Source: Thermohalobaculum sp038534135 (GTDB lineage Bacteria > Pseudomonadota > Alphaproteobacteria > Rhodobacterales > Rhodobacteraceae). From it: a stretch of DNA of 64,000 nucleotides. Positions 35,019-43,919 of the stretch are shown here, piece after piece (the stretch's first letter is position 1; every line of letters begins with the position of its first letter). The notes beneath the pieces are model-generated. The model did not search any database. It was given only the letters and a program-made list of their open reading frames with translations, and had not been told where the DNA came from. The position numbers and the translations under genes are program-made. The stretch lies in contig JBCAXJ010000015.1 of the NCBI GenBank assembly GCA_038534135.1, forward strand, positions 1-64,000, in the 5' to 3' direction.

Positions 35019-35330
35019 ATGGATGCAGCCCATTTCACGCAAATCCTGACCGACCGTAAGGCGTATCTGGAGAATTCGCTCAACCACATCGAGCACGAGT
35101 TGGACAAGGAACCCAGCAAGGATTTCGAGGACCGCGCGACAGAACGCGAAGGCGACGAGGTGATGGAGCATCTCGGCACCGCCGAGCTTGCCGAACTGCG
35201 CGCCGTCAATGCGGCCTTGCATCGGTTGAAAGACGGCACTTACGGAGACTGTGCTGCCTGCGGCGAAGAGATCTCGACCGCACGGCTGGAAGTCGTCCCG
35301 CATACGCAGACATGCCGCAAGTGCGCCTGA
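35019..35330 (+). CDS. TraR/DksA family zinc-finger protein
   Basis: The 103-residue protein has an N-terminal helical hairpin with acidic residues (RATEREGDEVMEHLG) and a C-terminal C4 zinc finger: Cys78, Cys81, Cys99 and Cys102 (YGDCAACGEEI, QTCRKCA). Short DksA relatives bind RNA polymerase or other partners. AAGGGAAA precedes the ATG. It follows hsp20 and may belong to the same oxygen-responsive transcript. Confidence 0.9.
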   Translation: MDAAHFTQILTDRKAYLENSLNHIEHELDKEPSKDFEDRATEREGDEVMEHLGTAELAELRAVNAALHRLKDGTYGDCAACGEEISTARLEVVPHTQTCRKCA

Positions 35331-35475
35331 GCGTGACGCCCACAACCTGCGAGATCAGAGTCCGCAATCGTCACCTGGTCACAGGCACGTTCGCCCAGGG
35401 GTGATCGCGCTTTTCTGAGCTTGCCGAATTCCCCGGATACCTTAAGTCCGGCTCTCGTTGAGGGGGAGCCGGGTG

Positions 35476-36561
35476 ATGGTCGAACAGGACACGGATGTGG
35501 GGATCGTGGGGGCCGGGCTGTCCGGGCTGACTTTGGCGCGCAAGCTAGTGCTGTCCGGTCTGTCTGTGCAGGTGCTCGAGGCCCGTGAACGGCCTGGTGG
35601 GCGGATCCTCGGCCCCAGGACCGACACGGGCGATCCCCTGCCCTATGATCTGGGACCCGCCTGGGTCTGGCCGCACAACACCGCGTTGCTTCGCCTGCTT
35701 CAAGACCTGAACCTGTCGACCTTCAAGCAGTATGCGAATGGGAAGCTGGTCTTCGAGGATCCGCAGGGTACGGTTCGCCGCGACCTCGATCTCGCCCCGA
35801 TGGCCGGATCGCTGCGAATATCCGGCGGGCTCGAGACCCTCACGAGCGCTCTGATTGCCTCGCTGCCAGAGGGGGCGGTGTCGGTAGGATATGCTGTGGC
35901 GCAGATCGACTGGACCTCTGATCACAAGGCCCTATCGGGCAAAGGTTCGCACGGTGCGTTCGAAGCGCGCGCCAAGCATGTTGTACTGTCACTCCCGCCG
36001 CGCGTTCTGGCACGGGACATCACGTTCGTGCCCGCGCTATCGCCTGATTTGATCGCCGCCTTCGAACGGGTCCCAACCTGGATGGCCGGGCACGCCAAGC
36101 TGATCGCGATCTACGACGCACCGTTCTGGCGCGAGATGGGATTGTCCGGAGATGCCATCAGCCACCGGGGACCACTGGCCGAGATCCATGATGCCTCGCC
36201 CGCCGCTGACAGCGCCGGGGCGGTGTTCGGATTCTTCGGAACGTCGGTCGCAGCGCGGCGCGCTGCCGGGGACGCCCTCGTGCCTGCCGCGTTGGATCAA
36301 CTGACACGGTTGTTTGGAGAGGCGGCATCGACGCCTCGGCAAGTCCTGTTGCAGGAGTGGGCAAATGAGCCCCTGACGGCGACATCGGCGGATCACACCC
36401 CACCCAATGGGCATCCGGATTACCGCCGGCCCGAGGGGCTGGATGATCCATCGGCGCATGGCCTGCACTTCGCCGGAACCGAGCTGTCGCCCCATGAAGG
36501 CGGTTTCCTGGAAGGCGCTGTTGGCGCAGCGGACCATGTCGCGACCCGGATCAGTGTCTGA
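35476..36561 (+). CDS. Flavin-containing amine oxidase family protein
   Basis: FAD-dependent oxidase of 361 residues. The dinucleotide fold VGIVGAGLSGLTLARKL is followed by VLEARERPGGRILG, DLGPAWVWPHN, HVVLSLPPRVL and the C-terminal LHFAGTELSPHEGGFLEGAV, the second FAD-binding segment. Length is shorter than eukaryotic MAO (about 500). GGGGGAG lies before the ATG at 35476. It precedes a class III aminotransferase, which may mean both act on amines; this is inference. Confidence 0.87.
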   Translation: MVEQDTDVGIVGAGLSGLTLARKLVLSGLSVQVLEARERPGGRILGPRTDTGDPLPYDLGPAWVWPHNTALLRLLQDLNLSTFKQYANGKLVFEDPQGTVRRDLDLAPMAGSLRISGGLETLTSALIASLPEGAVSVGYAVAQIDWTSDHKALSGKGSHGAFEARAKHVVLSLPPRVLARDITFVPALSPDLIAAFERVPTWMAGHAKLIAIYDAPFWREMGLSGDAISHRGPLAEIHDASPAADSAGAVFGFFGTSVAARRAAGDALVPAALDQLTRLFGEAASTPRQVLLQEWANEPLTATSADHTPPNGHPDYRRPEGLDDPSAHGLHFAGTELSPHEGGFLEGAVGAADHVATRISV

Positions 36562-36685
36562 GCGGTAGACCCGCTGGGTTCCCGATTGGGCCCCTACTGG
36601 CTCTATCGCCAGGAAAGCCCGTGGCTGTACTCTGATCCCAGAGAACAATCCGGCCGTTGTGCGCCGGTTACCCCTGGAGATTGCC

Positions 36686-38029
36686 ATGCATGACCTGAAC
36701 ATTGGCGACGCCGTGCGCGCCAACTCGCTGGAAGAGCACTGGATGCCGTTCAGCGGCAATCGCGATTTCAAAGACAACCCGCGCCTCGTCGTCAAGGGCG
36801 AGGGGATGTACTACACCGATCACAAGGGTGGCTCGGTCATCGATGGCTCGTCGGCGCTGTTCTGCTCGCCTGCAGGGCACGCACGCCGGGAGATTGCCGA
36901 CGCGGTTCACGCGCAGCTTCTGCAGAACTCCTATACGCCGCACTTCCAGTTGGGACATCCGGGATCGTTCGAACTGGCGCGCAAGGTTGCGAACCTGCTG
37001 CCCGAGCCGATGAACCACGTGTTCTTCACGAACTCCGGGTCCGAAAGCATCGACACCGCGCTGAAGATGGTCATGGCCTATCACCGTGCGCGCGGCGAAA
37101 GCCAGCGCCTGCGCTTCGTCAGCCGTGAGCGTGCCTATCACGGCGTCAACATGGGCGGTGTCAGCCTTGCCGGCATGGTCAAGAACCGCGAGACCTTCCC
37201 GGTCACCCTGCCGAACATCGTCACCATCCGCCACACCTTCACCGGCAAGGAGCTGTTCTGCGATGGTCAGCCCGAGCAGGACGGTGTCGAGTTGGCAAAC
37301 GATCTGGAACGGCACTGCGCGACCTATGGCGGCTCGACCATCGCGGCCGTCTTCGTCGAGCCGGTGGCAGGGTCGACCGGAACGCTGGTCCCGCCGAAGG
37401 GTTACCTGGAGCGTCTGCGCCAGATCTGCGACGACCACGGCATCCTGTTGGTGTTCGACGAGGTCATCACCGGGTTCGGTCGCCTCGGCAAACCGTTCGC
37501 CTCGCAGCTCTGGAACATCACGCCGGACATCTGCACCATGGCGAAGGCGCTGACCAACGGCTCGATCCCGATGGGTGCGGTCGCGTGCAAAGACGAGATC
37601 TACGAGACCGTCACCAACGCCTCGCCCGAAAACGCCATCGAGTTTTTCCACGGCTACACCTACTCGGCCCACCCGGCCGCCTGTGCTGCTGGCAACGCGG
37701 CGCTGGACATCTACGCTAACGAAGGCCTGATGGACCGCGCGGTCGCCATGGCCCCGTACTTCAAGGACGCGATGATGAGCCTGCGCGACCACGAGTTGGT
37801 CAAGGACATCCGCACCATCGGCATGATGAGCGGCCTGGAAGTGCACCCGCAGGCAGGCAAGCCAGGCCTGCGCGGTCAGGAAATGCAGAAAGCCCTGTTC
37901 TGGAACGGCTGCCACGTGAAGTTCACCGGCGATGTCGCCATCGTGGCCCCGGCCTTCGTCGCGGAAAACGCCCATATCGACGAAATCGTCGACAAGCTGC
38001 GGATCACTCTGGATCAGTTCAAAGGGTGA
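36686..38029 (+). CDS. Class III (omega-amino acid--pyruvate type) aminotransferase
   Basis: PLP enzyme of 447 residues. SLEEHWMPFSGNRDF and GHARREIADAVHAQL open the protein; VFFTNSGSESIDTALKM and RAYHG bind the cofactor phosphate and ring, VFDEVITGFGR carries the Asp, and the Schiff-base lysine is in CTMAKALTNGSIPMGAV. The pattern fits beta-alanine/omega-amino acid--pyruvate aminotransferases; taurine or putrescine substrates cannot be excluded. TGGAGA lies 7 bases before the ATG at 36686. Confidence 0.9.
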   Translation: MHDLNIGDAVRANSLEEHWMPFSGNRDFKDNPRLVVKGEGMYYTDHKGGSVIDGSSALFCSPAGHARREIADAVHAQLLQNSYTPHFQLGHPGSFELARKVANLLPEPMNHVFFTNSGSESIDTALKMVMAYHRARGESQRLRFVSRERAYHGVNMGGVSLAGMVKNRETFPVTLPNIVTIRHTFTGKELFCDGQPEQDGVELANDLERHCATYGGSTIAAVFVEPVAGSTGTLVPPKGYLERLRQICDDHGILLVFDEVITGFGRLGKPFASQLWNITPDICTMAKALTNGSIPMGAVACKDEIYETVTNASPENAIEFFHGYTYSAHPAACAAGNAALDIYANEGLMDRAVAMAPYFKDAMMSLRDHELVKDIRTIGMMSGLEVHPQAGKPGLRGQEMQKALFWNGCHVKFTGDVAIVAPAFVAENAHIDEIVDKLRITLDQFKG

Positions 38030-38062
38030 CGCCGCAATGGGCGCGCATCACAGCGCGTCCTC

Positions 38063-38371
38063 TCAGCCTTTCTTCGGGGCAATTGCAAGGGTTGCCCCGA
38101 GGCCCAGAATGATCATCACGACCCAGGCGTTGTACATCCATTCGGAATAGAGCGCCTCGCCCGGGAAGCCCGCAATCCCTTGCAACAGCAGGGTATAGGC
38201 GTCCGACGATTTCGGCAGCGCGCCACCGATGACGTTGCCATCGACCATCCATTCGCCGAGATACAGCGACACGGTAGGATCGCTTTCGCCGACATGACGG
38301 AAGCTCGCGAACTTAAAGACCGCCGTCACCAATACGCCCAGCGCCAACAAAACGAAGATCGGATACTTCAT
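38063..38371 (-). CDS. Small membrane-anchored protein
   Basis: The 102-residue protein has an N-terminal helix (MKYPIFVLLALGVLVTAVF) and a C-terminal helix (AWVVMIILGLGATLAIAP), with a hydrophilic loop between them that probably faces the periplasm. GGGAGAGAGG precedes the ATG. It is convergent with the aminotransferase. No family was recognised. Confidence 0.75.
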   Translation of the reverse strand: MKYPIFVLLALGVLVTAVFKFASFRHVGESDPTVSLYLGEWMVDGNVIGGALPKSSDAYTLLLQGIAGFPGEALYSEWMYNAWVVMIILGLGATLAIAPKKG

Positions 38372-38480
38372 CGGCCTCTCTCCCGCAGCACAGCCAAGTA
38401 TGTCAGATTTCTCTGACAGTCAAAACTGTCACAAGTTCGGACGATTGGCAATGTGTTGAGAGCTGCCGTGTGCCGCGCGA

Positions 38481-38807
38481 TCAGTCGAACACGTCAAAGA
38501 TATCGTCGAGATCATCGAACGCTTCCCGCACATGGTACCACATACCGCGCCTGCGCTTGCCCTTTCGGCGGCGCACGGGACGGTCCTTTGGCAGATGCCG
38601 CTTCTCGCTTTCCGCCGGATGCGGGATCGCAGGTTTCTTGCGGTGCTTCTTCTCGGACCGCTCGAGCACCGGCTGCACGCCTTCCAGACGCTGGATGCTG
38701 GCACCGCAGCCATGGCAGATCAGGTTTCGCGTCCTCGTCGGCTCGAGGGTTGAGCGCGCCCCACAATAACAGCAGGTCACGACCCGGATCTTGTGTGAAG
38801 ATTTCAT
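38481..38807 (-). CDS. Zinc-ribbon protein with basic C-terminus
   Basis: The 108-residue protein has a zinc ribbon of two knuckles, VTCCYCGARSTLEPTRTRNL followed by ICHGCGAS, then a strongly basic stretch (RRRKGKRRRG) and an acidic end (DDLDDIFDVFD). The composition suggests nucleic acid binding. GGAGG lies 5 bases before the ATG at 38807; the long frame to 39398 crosses the divergent LysM gene. Function unknown. Confidence 0.78.
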   Translation of the reverse strand: MKSSHKIRVVTCCYCGARSTLEPTRTRNLICHGCGASIQRLEGVQPVLERSEKKHRKKPAIPHPAESEKRHLPKDRPVRRRKGKRRRGMWYHVREAFDDLDDIFDVFD

Positions 38808-38951
38808 GCAGGCCTCCGTTCGGTGGGATTTAGGCACACCGCCTGCTGTTCGCCAGAACTCCGGCACAATCCGGTCTTGTGACCGCCCCGATATCGGTGT
38901 CTCAGGGACGGGCTCGCAGAGGGCGAGGATCATCAAGAACGGGGAAGTACG

Positions 38952-39383
38952 ATGGGATTCTGGAGTTTTCTGACAGGCTCGGGGAAAGATGTCGGCGTCG
39001 AGGCCGACAAGGCCGAAGAGTCGGCCGAGAAGATCAAGGCAGAGATCGCCGGTCTGGGGCTGGAGGCCGACGGTGTCGAGATCGCTGTCGAGGGCGATAC
39101 CGTCAAGCTGAGCGGCGCTGCCGTCAGCCAGGAGGTCAAGGAGAAGATCATCCTGGCCGCAGGCAACATCGAGGGCATTGCCGGGGTCGAGGAAAGCGTT
39201 GCGGCGCCGGACGAAAAAGAGCCCGTGTTCCACACGGTCGAGAAGGGCGATACGCTTTGGGCGATCTCGTCTAAGCATCTGGGCAACGGTGCCCATTACG
39301 AGAAGATCTTCGAGGCAAACAAGCCGATGCTGTCGCATCCTGACAAGATCTATCCCGGACAGGTTCTCCGCATTCCGGCCTGA
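38952..39383 (+). CDS. BON/LysM domain protein (Kbp/YgaU-like)
   Basis: The 143-residue product has a BON domain (about 25-85: VEIAVEGDTVKLSGAAVSQE, GNIEGIAGVEE) and a C-terminal LysM domain (94-142: HTVEKGDTLWAISSKHLGN, KIYPGQVLRIPA). The same architecture is found in E. coli Kbp (YgaU), a cytoplasmic potassium-binding protein. No signal peptide is seen, as in Kbp. The ATG at 38952 begins MGFWSFLTGSGKDVG. Confidence 0.9.
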   Translation: MGFWSFLTGSGKDVGVEADKAEESAEKIKAEIAGLGLEADGVEIAVEGDTVKLSGAAVSQEVKEKIILAAGNIEGIAGVEESVAAPDEKEPVFHTVEKGDTLWAISSKHLGNGAHYEKIFEANKPMLSHPDKIYPGQVLRIPA

Positions 39384-39408
39384 AACGGTCCGGCGCAATG
39401 ACGCGCTG

Positions 39409-39439
39409 CCAACTCCTGGCGATCAGCGTCGGGAGTTGG
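39409..39439 (+). terminator. Hairpin after the BON/LysM gene
   Basis: CCAACTCC and GGAGTTGG form a perfect 8-base stem around a 15-base loop, 26 bases after the stop. Only a weak T-run (GTGTCTT) follows, so termination is uncertain. Confidence 0.45.
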
Positions 39440-39577
39440 TGTCTTACGGGCGCAAAACCGACGTGAGTCCAGTACGAAGACACGCGCGATTAGCCTGCAA
39501 ACATCGCAAGTTCAATGCATTGGCGCCCGATGTTAGCATGGGTTTTCACAAATGCCGGTAAAGGCCTTTACCCAGTC

Positions 39578-40222
39578 ATGAAACAGGGTCCGGCACATAT
39601 CGTTCTGCTGACAGGCGAGATCTTTGCGCCGTTCCTGCGAGATTACCTGCTGGGCCGAATTCCAGATATCTCGATATCCGTAGCACCGTCCATTCCGACG
39701 CTGGAGGCCGCCCTTCAGGACGCCGGGCGCGCGTGCCGTCTGATCTCGTTCTTGACAAGCATCATCGTGCCAGCGGCCATCCTGCGGCGACTGGGGCCGG
39801 AGCCCTTCAACATTCATCCGGGGCCGCCGGAAATCCGAGGGATCAACCCGGAGGTCTTCGCGATCTTCGATGACGCGGACAGCTTTGGCGTCACCGCTCA
39901 TGTGATCGCGCCGAAGGTTGACAGCGGACCGATCATCTATTGCGAGCGCTTCGCGATGCCGGTTTGCCGTGAACGGCGCACGCTGGCAGACCAGGCCTTA
40001 CCTTATGCTCTCAAGGCGTTTCGCCATGTCGCAGATCACTGCGCGGCCTCGCTTGCGCCGATGGCGCGGGTCGATACGATCTGGACCGGACCGCTCAGAA
40101 CACTCAAAGCATTCGATGCGCTTGGTGCGGATGCAGACCGGCTTGCGCGGGCATGCGGGGAGGACGCGATGCGCGGCCACCCACCCGGCGCGGCAACGCA
40201 TCCACCTGACCTACAGCTTTAA
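39578..40222 (+). CDS. Formyltransferase-like protein
   Basis: The 214-residue product matches the N-terminal catalytic domain of methionyl-tRNA formyltransferase and GART-type enzymes: HIVLLTGEIFAPFLRDYLL, then PFNIHPGPPEIRGINP (the HPG catalytic region) and FGVTAHVIAPKVDSGPII. The second, tRNA-binding domain of Fmt is missing. Another formyl acceptor such as an amino sugar is possible. ATG 39578 was chosen because the family homology begins there; ATGs at 39515 and 39530 are also open, and none has a strong ribosome site. It overlaps the convergent phzF-like gene by 12 bases. Confidence 0.78.
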   Translation: MKQGPAHIVLLTGEIFAPFLRDYLLGRIPDISISVAPSIPTLEAALQDAGRACRLISFLTSIIVPAAILRRLGPEPFNIHPGPPEIRGINPEVFAIFDDADSFGVTAHVIAPKVDSGPIIYCERFAMPVCRERRTLADQALPYALKAFRHVADHCAASLAPMARVDTIWTGPLRTLKAFDALGADADRLARACGEDAMRGHPPGAATHPPDLQL

Positions 40223-41104
40223 GACGCCTTCCATCAGGATCGCGCCCGTGCCCGTGACCTTCACGCCTTGGATGGCGTCTCGCGGGCCCAGGATCTCAAC
40301 CTCGGCCTGGCCTGGTCTGTCCATCCAGTGGCCCTGCTCTGCGATGTACTGCGGCGCCTCGATCAGTCCGTGGTGCCACAGATACGCAGCGGCAGCACCC
40401 GTCGCCGACCCGGTGAACGGATCCTCTGCGGGATGCGGTGGGGCGAGCAGAAGGCGGGAGAACGTGTCTCCCCGCGGCGTGGCGCCGGCCAGGGTCACAA
40501 GGTAGGGTTCCATCACATCGGCATCCGCGATGGACGCCTCGGCACGAAAACGGTCAAGGGCTTGCGGATCCATGCGCGCGCGACGCAGCGCATCGTGATC
40601 TTTCAGCAGCGTGATACAGAACGGCAGGCCGGTCGAGACGAATTGCGGCTGGCCGACGATATCCTGCGGCGACAGCCCGACCACCGGCGCGACCCGCTCG
40701 GGCGAGACTTTCTCACCGAACAGAGGTGCGATCTGGGTCATGGTGATGCGCGGTGGGTTGCCCGCCGTCACGGTGATCGGAACCAGCCCGGCGCCGGTCT
40801 CCAAGGTCATGGCGGCGGCGCCCGAGGTCAGATCGACCAGACCTCGGTGCACCATGGACGCAACCGAGGCGATGGTGGGGTGCCCGGCAAACGGGATCTC
40901 GCGCGCGGCAATGAAGTAGCGCACCTTGATGTCAGCGATATCGGACGGCTCGAGAAACGTGCACTCGACCAGCGACGTCTCGCGGACATAGGCCGTGCAG
41001 GTCTCGACCGGGATATCGCCCGCGTCATGCACCACGGCGCACCCGTTGCCGCCGAAAGGCGTATCCGTGAAGGCATCGACCCAGTCGAAGGCATAATCAG
41101 GCAT
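40211..41104 (-). CDS. PhzF family isomerase
   Basis: The 297-residue protein has the two-lobed diaminopimelate-epimerase-like fold of the PhzF family: YAFDWVDAFTDTPFGGNGCAVV, the catalytic glutamate in TSLVECTFL, IPFAGHPTIASV, and the second-lobe EDPFTGSATGAAAAYLW. Most family members are not in phenazine pathways, and no phz genes are nearby; the substrate is unknown. Confidence 0.9.
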   Translation of the reverse strand: MPDYAFDWVDAFTDTPFGGNGCAVVHDAGDIPVETCTAYVRETSLVECTFLEPSDIADIKVRYFIAAREIPFAGHPTIASVASMVHRGLVDLTSGAAAMTLETGAGLVPITVTAGNPPRITMTQIAPLFGEKVSPERVAPVVGLSPQDIVGQPQFVSTGLPFCITLLKDHDALRRARMDPQALDRFRAEASIADADVMEPYLVTLAGATPRGDTFSRLLLAPPHPAEDPFTGSATGAAAAYLWHHGLIEAPQYIAEQGHWMDRPGQAEVEILGPRDAIQGVKVTGTGAILMEGVLKL

Positions 41105-41412
41105 GGCGCGCGTCCCGGCAACTGATCTTCTAGGCCAGAACGGTAGCAGTGAACGTCGCCTGCAAGAAATTCGCTTTGGTGATGAGAGGTATCACCAAGC
41201 CGCTGGAACACCTGTTCAGCCCCTGGATCTGATCGCACGGACGGAAGGATGGATCGCTCTGACTTTAATGGCCGCTGTCGGGGGCGAAGCCGACCTTGAC
41301 TGAAATCGCTCGTGATATGTAATTCGGAGCTTCACAGACTTGTTAATCCCCTTAAATCTCTGGTTTCGAATTGGCCGGGTCGAATGCGTTTTTCCGCGAA
41401 CTCTAACGCGGA
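41105..41412. other. Gene-free spacer, 308 bases
   Basis: Lies between two minus-strand genes and becomes AT-rich toward 41300. Short open frames on both strands lack ribosome sites and family resemblance. A small hairpin (GGTGAT...ATCACC, about 41178-41196) is the only structure noted. Confidence 0.5.
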
Positions 41413-42282
41413 TTAGTCTTCAAAAACCGAGATATCTGTGCCCGTATGACGGTACAACTTTTTGGAAATTGGATAGGGGCCACGTGCGTAGTGCTTCTCG
41501 ATCTGCTCACGCAACCATGCGATCTGTTCCGGGCTAGACGCATCGACCGACACAAACAAATCTCGAGTCGGTATGCCGAAAATAATCACTTCTCCTAGAT
41601 GTGCATGGAGTTTCTGCCATGTGGTTTCGTCTAGTATTAAGCTTGCTTCATAGTCACCACCGTTAACGACCATCGCCCGACCATCGCCAAGGGTGAATTC
41701 AGGAAGTCGCGCAATCTGACGAATGTTGCGAATTGCCCGCTCACGATAATCTGGGTGCCGACTGATCAGGACTCGGATCTGATCCGGATGAGCGTAGACA
41801 ATGGATCTATCTGAGTCCACGCAGTAGCGGACAACCAAATCACCAGCAATCTGCTCAGACGTTAGGTTATCAGGATCCGGTGCAAGTATGGCCCAATCAC
41901 TGGTTCGGACACAGGGAAGAAGGCGCTCGATGTCGATGTTATCACTAAGCACATTATGCCATTCCTCTAACGACAACGAATGACGATCCAGAAGATCGTC
42001 CAGCGACGAAGGGTCAGTCGCATAGGCCGCGTAAGCATTGTCCACGAAAGCGTGTTTTGATTGGTCCTTGAACCGGTAAGAAATCGACCCGTCAACCTCA
42101 ATTGAGATCTCTGCATCTGGGGAGCGGTCTTTTAAGCGTTGAACGTAAAGTTCAGTAAATTCTAGCTTGGACAAGATCTGAGTGGTGCCGAACTGCTGAT
42201 CCCCTCGCGACGGACCGTTAAGACAAGCGCTCACGAAGAACGTAGCCATAAGGCTGAAAACGAACCAACGTAACCTGTCCAT
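41413..42282 (-). CDS. DUF1444-like lipoprotein, AT-rich orphan
   Basis: The 289-residue product starts with a lipoprotein signal ending VSAC (lipidated Cys20). The body resembles the DUF1444/YtpQ pattern: LLPCVRTSDWAIL, DLVVRYCVDSDRSIVYAHPDQ, a hydrophilic helix with RERAIRNIRQI, YEASLILDETTW and VIIFGIPTRDLFVSVD. Cytoplasmic DUF1444 proteins have no signal peptide, so the membrane anchor is unusual. The gene and both spacers are AT-richer than the surroundings. Function unknown. Confidence 0.72.
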   Translation of the reverse strand: MDRLRWFVFSLMATFFVSACLNGPSRGDQQFGTTQILSKLEFTELYVQRLKDRSPDAEISIEVDGSISYRFKDQSKHAFVDNAYAAYATDPSSLDDLLDRHSLSLEEWHNVLSDNIDIERLLPCVRTSDWAILAPDPDNLTSEQIAGDLVVRYCVDSDRSIVYAHPDQIRVLISRHPDYRERAIRNIRQIARLPEFTLGDGRAMVVNGGDYEASLILDETTWQKLHAHLGEVIIFGIPTRDLFVSVDASSPEQIAWLREQIEKHYARGPYPISKKLYRHTGTDISVFED

Positions 42283-42585
42283 AGGTCCACCCCAAGAAAT
42301 TTCAGCTGATGCTCATATTACAGACTGGACGAGACTACTAAATAACGGACACCCCGGCTTAAAAATTTTAGCAAGATCAGCGGCTGCATTCCACGACGCT
42401 ATGTATGATTTAACACTTTCCGGGCGAACTCCCAAACTGCAGATTTCACCGACGCTACTCGGTAAGTATGGGCTCAAAGCGATCATTCATAGAACAGTCT
42501 GCGGGGCACGTTGCTAGTCGTCACCCGACTGCGTTGAATGAATTCCGGGCGCTCTGATTCTAGCACTCATCTGGCCGAAAAGCGG
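42283..42585. other. Gene-free AT-rich spacer, 303 bases
   Basis: Lies between the AT-rich lipoprotein gene and ccmE. No open frame with a ribosome site, no repeat and no clear terminator were recognised. It may be the outer edge of the acquired segment that carries the lipoprotein gene. Confidence 0.45.
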
Positions 42586-43035
42586 TTAGCTTCCCGCGTC
42601 GCCTTCGGGCCGGAAGTGGCCCTGTTCTTTCAGCGCGTCGGCGACTTCCTTGGGCATGTAGTTCTCGTCGTGCTTCGCTAGGACCTCGGACGCGGTGAAC
42701 TGGCCGTTGCGCCAGTAGCCCTCGGCCACGATGCCTTGCCCTTCGCGGAACAGATCCGGCAGCACGCCGTTGAAGGCGACTTTGACCGTGCCGTTGCCGT
42801 CCGTGATCTCGAACAGGTTCACCGTGCCGTCCTTGCCGACGGTGCCTTCGACGACGAGGCCCCCGACACGCAGAAGCTGGTCCGGGGCGAACTGTTGCTC
42901 GACCAGTTCCGTCGGTGACTTGAAGAAGGCGATCGCGTCCTGCGCCAGGAACCCGAACAGCCCGGCCGCGCCGGCCAGGGCCGCGCCACCGATCACCAGC
43001 ATCTGGATACGCCGGGTCTTGCGCGAGGTTTTCAT
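42586..43035 (-). CDS. ccmE: Cytochrome c maturation haem chaperone CcmE
   Basis: Periplasm-facing, membrane-anchored chaperone that covalently holds haem through His122 in AKHDENYMP, with Tyr126 as axial ligand. The 149-residue product has an N-terminal helix (IQMLVIGGAALAGAAGLFGFL) and the OB-fold segments RVGGLVVEGTV and VAFNGVLPDLFREGQGIVAEG. AGGAGG precedes the ATG at 43035. It overlaps brkB through ATGA. Other ccm genes are not in the window. Confidence 0.95.
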   Translation of the reverse strand: MKTSRKTRRIQMLVIGGAALAGAAGLFGFLAQDAIAFFKSPTELVEQQFAPDQLLRVGGLVVEGTVGKDGTVNLFEITDGNGTVKVAFNGVLPDLFREGQGIVAEGYWRNGQFTASEVLAKHDENYMPKEVADALKEQGHFRPEGDAGS

Positions 43036-43895
43036 GACGTGTCCTCCTGCGTGGCGCCGTCCGATGGGACACCGAAATTCATCACCGCGTTCACCTGTGC
43101 GCCCAAGATAATCGCTGTTCCCGTGAGATAAAAGAACAGCAGCGTCACTATGACCCCCGCAAGGGCGCCATAGGTCACCGCATAGGTCGGTGAGTAGGCC
43201 AGATAGATCGACAGGGCCGTCGCCGCCAGGACCCAGATCACCATGCTGACCAGCACGCCGGGCCAGAGCACCATGCCCTTCATCGACCGGTCGGGCAGCA
43301 CGCGGTGCATCAGCCAGATTGTGCCATAGAGCAGTCCGGCACCAACCAGATAGCGGGCGATGTCTGCCTCGGCCGGGATGTCGACGGGGGTCCATGCCTC
43401 GATCAGCGTGAAGGCCAGAGGTGCGAAGATGATCAGCACCGCGAGACAGCCGAACACGGCAAACCCGATGAACACGAATGCGATCGAGATCAGACGATTG
43501 ATGACGAAACCTCGCCGCATCTCGACGTCATAGGCCCGGTCGAGCCCGATGCGTATCGCCTCGACCCCGTTCGACGCGCCGTAGATCGTCCCAACGGCAG
43601 CGATGGTCAGCAAGCCGCCACGGTGCTGGCCGATCACTTCGCGGAGCACCGGTTCCAAGGTCAGCGCGACGTGCTCCGGCACGGCTTCGAAGAGCGTGTC
43701 GAAGGCCTCGGTCGAGTAGCTTTCTCCAATGATCGACCCTGCCAGTGTCATGCAGAAGATCAGGAACGGGAACGCCGCCAGCATCGAGGCATAGGAGATG
43801 TAGCCTGCCAGGACGGCACTCTGATCATCGTTGAAGCGGCGCAACGTCTCGATGATGAACCGGATCCAGAGAAGTTGCCTGATCTTCTGCAACAT
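43032..43895 (-). CDS. YihY/BrkB family membrane protein
   Basis: Inner-membrane protein of about 287 residues with six hydrophobic segments and the family signature VLAGYISYASMLAAFPFLIF near the N-terminus, followed by IAAVGTIYGASNGVEAIRIGLDRAYD. Members were once annotated ribonuclease BN, which is wrong. The function is unclear. A GTG at 43898 directly before the ATG is also possible. It overlaps ccmE by 4 bases and starts 22 bases after the argC stop. Confidence 0.9.
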   Translation of the reverse strand: MLQKIRQLLWIRFIIETLRRFNDDQSAVLAGYISYASMLAAFPFLIFCMTLAGSIIGESYSTEAFDTLFEAVPEHVALTLEPVLREVIGQHRGGLLTIAAVGTIYGASNGVEAIRIGLDRAYDVEMRRGFVINRLISIAFVFIGFAVFGCLAVLIIFAPLAFTLIEAWTPVDIPAEADIARYLVGAGLLYGTIWLMHRVLPDRSMKGMVLWPGVLVSMVIWVLAATALSIYLAYSPTYAVTYGALAGVIVTLLFFYLTGTAIILGAQVNAVMNFGVPSDGATQEDTS

Positions 43896-43919
43896 CACGT
43901 GGACCCAGCCTTTCGTAGC

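Noticed and set aside
36668..37975. 435-codon minus-strand open frame
   Set aside because: Antisense to the class III aminotransferase; no recognisable protein.
41103..41303. 66-codon plus-strand ORF in the spacer beyond phzF
   Set aside because: No ribosome site; starts on the complement of the phzF start codon and has no family features.
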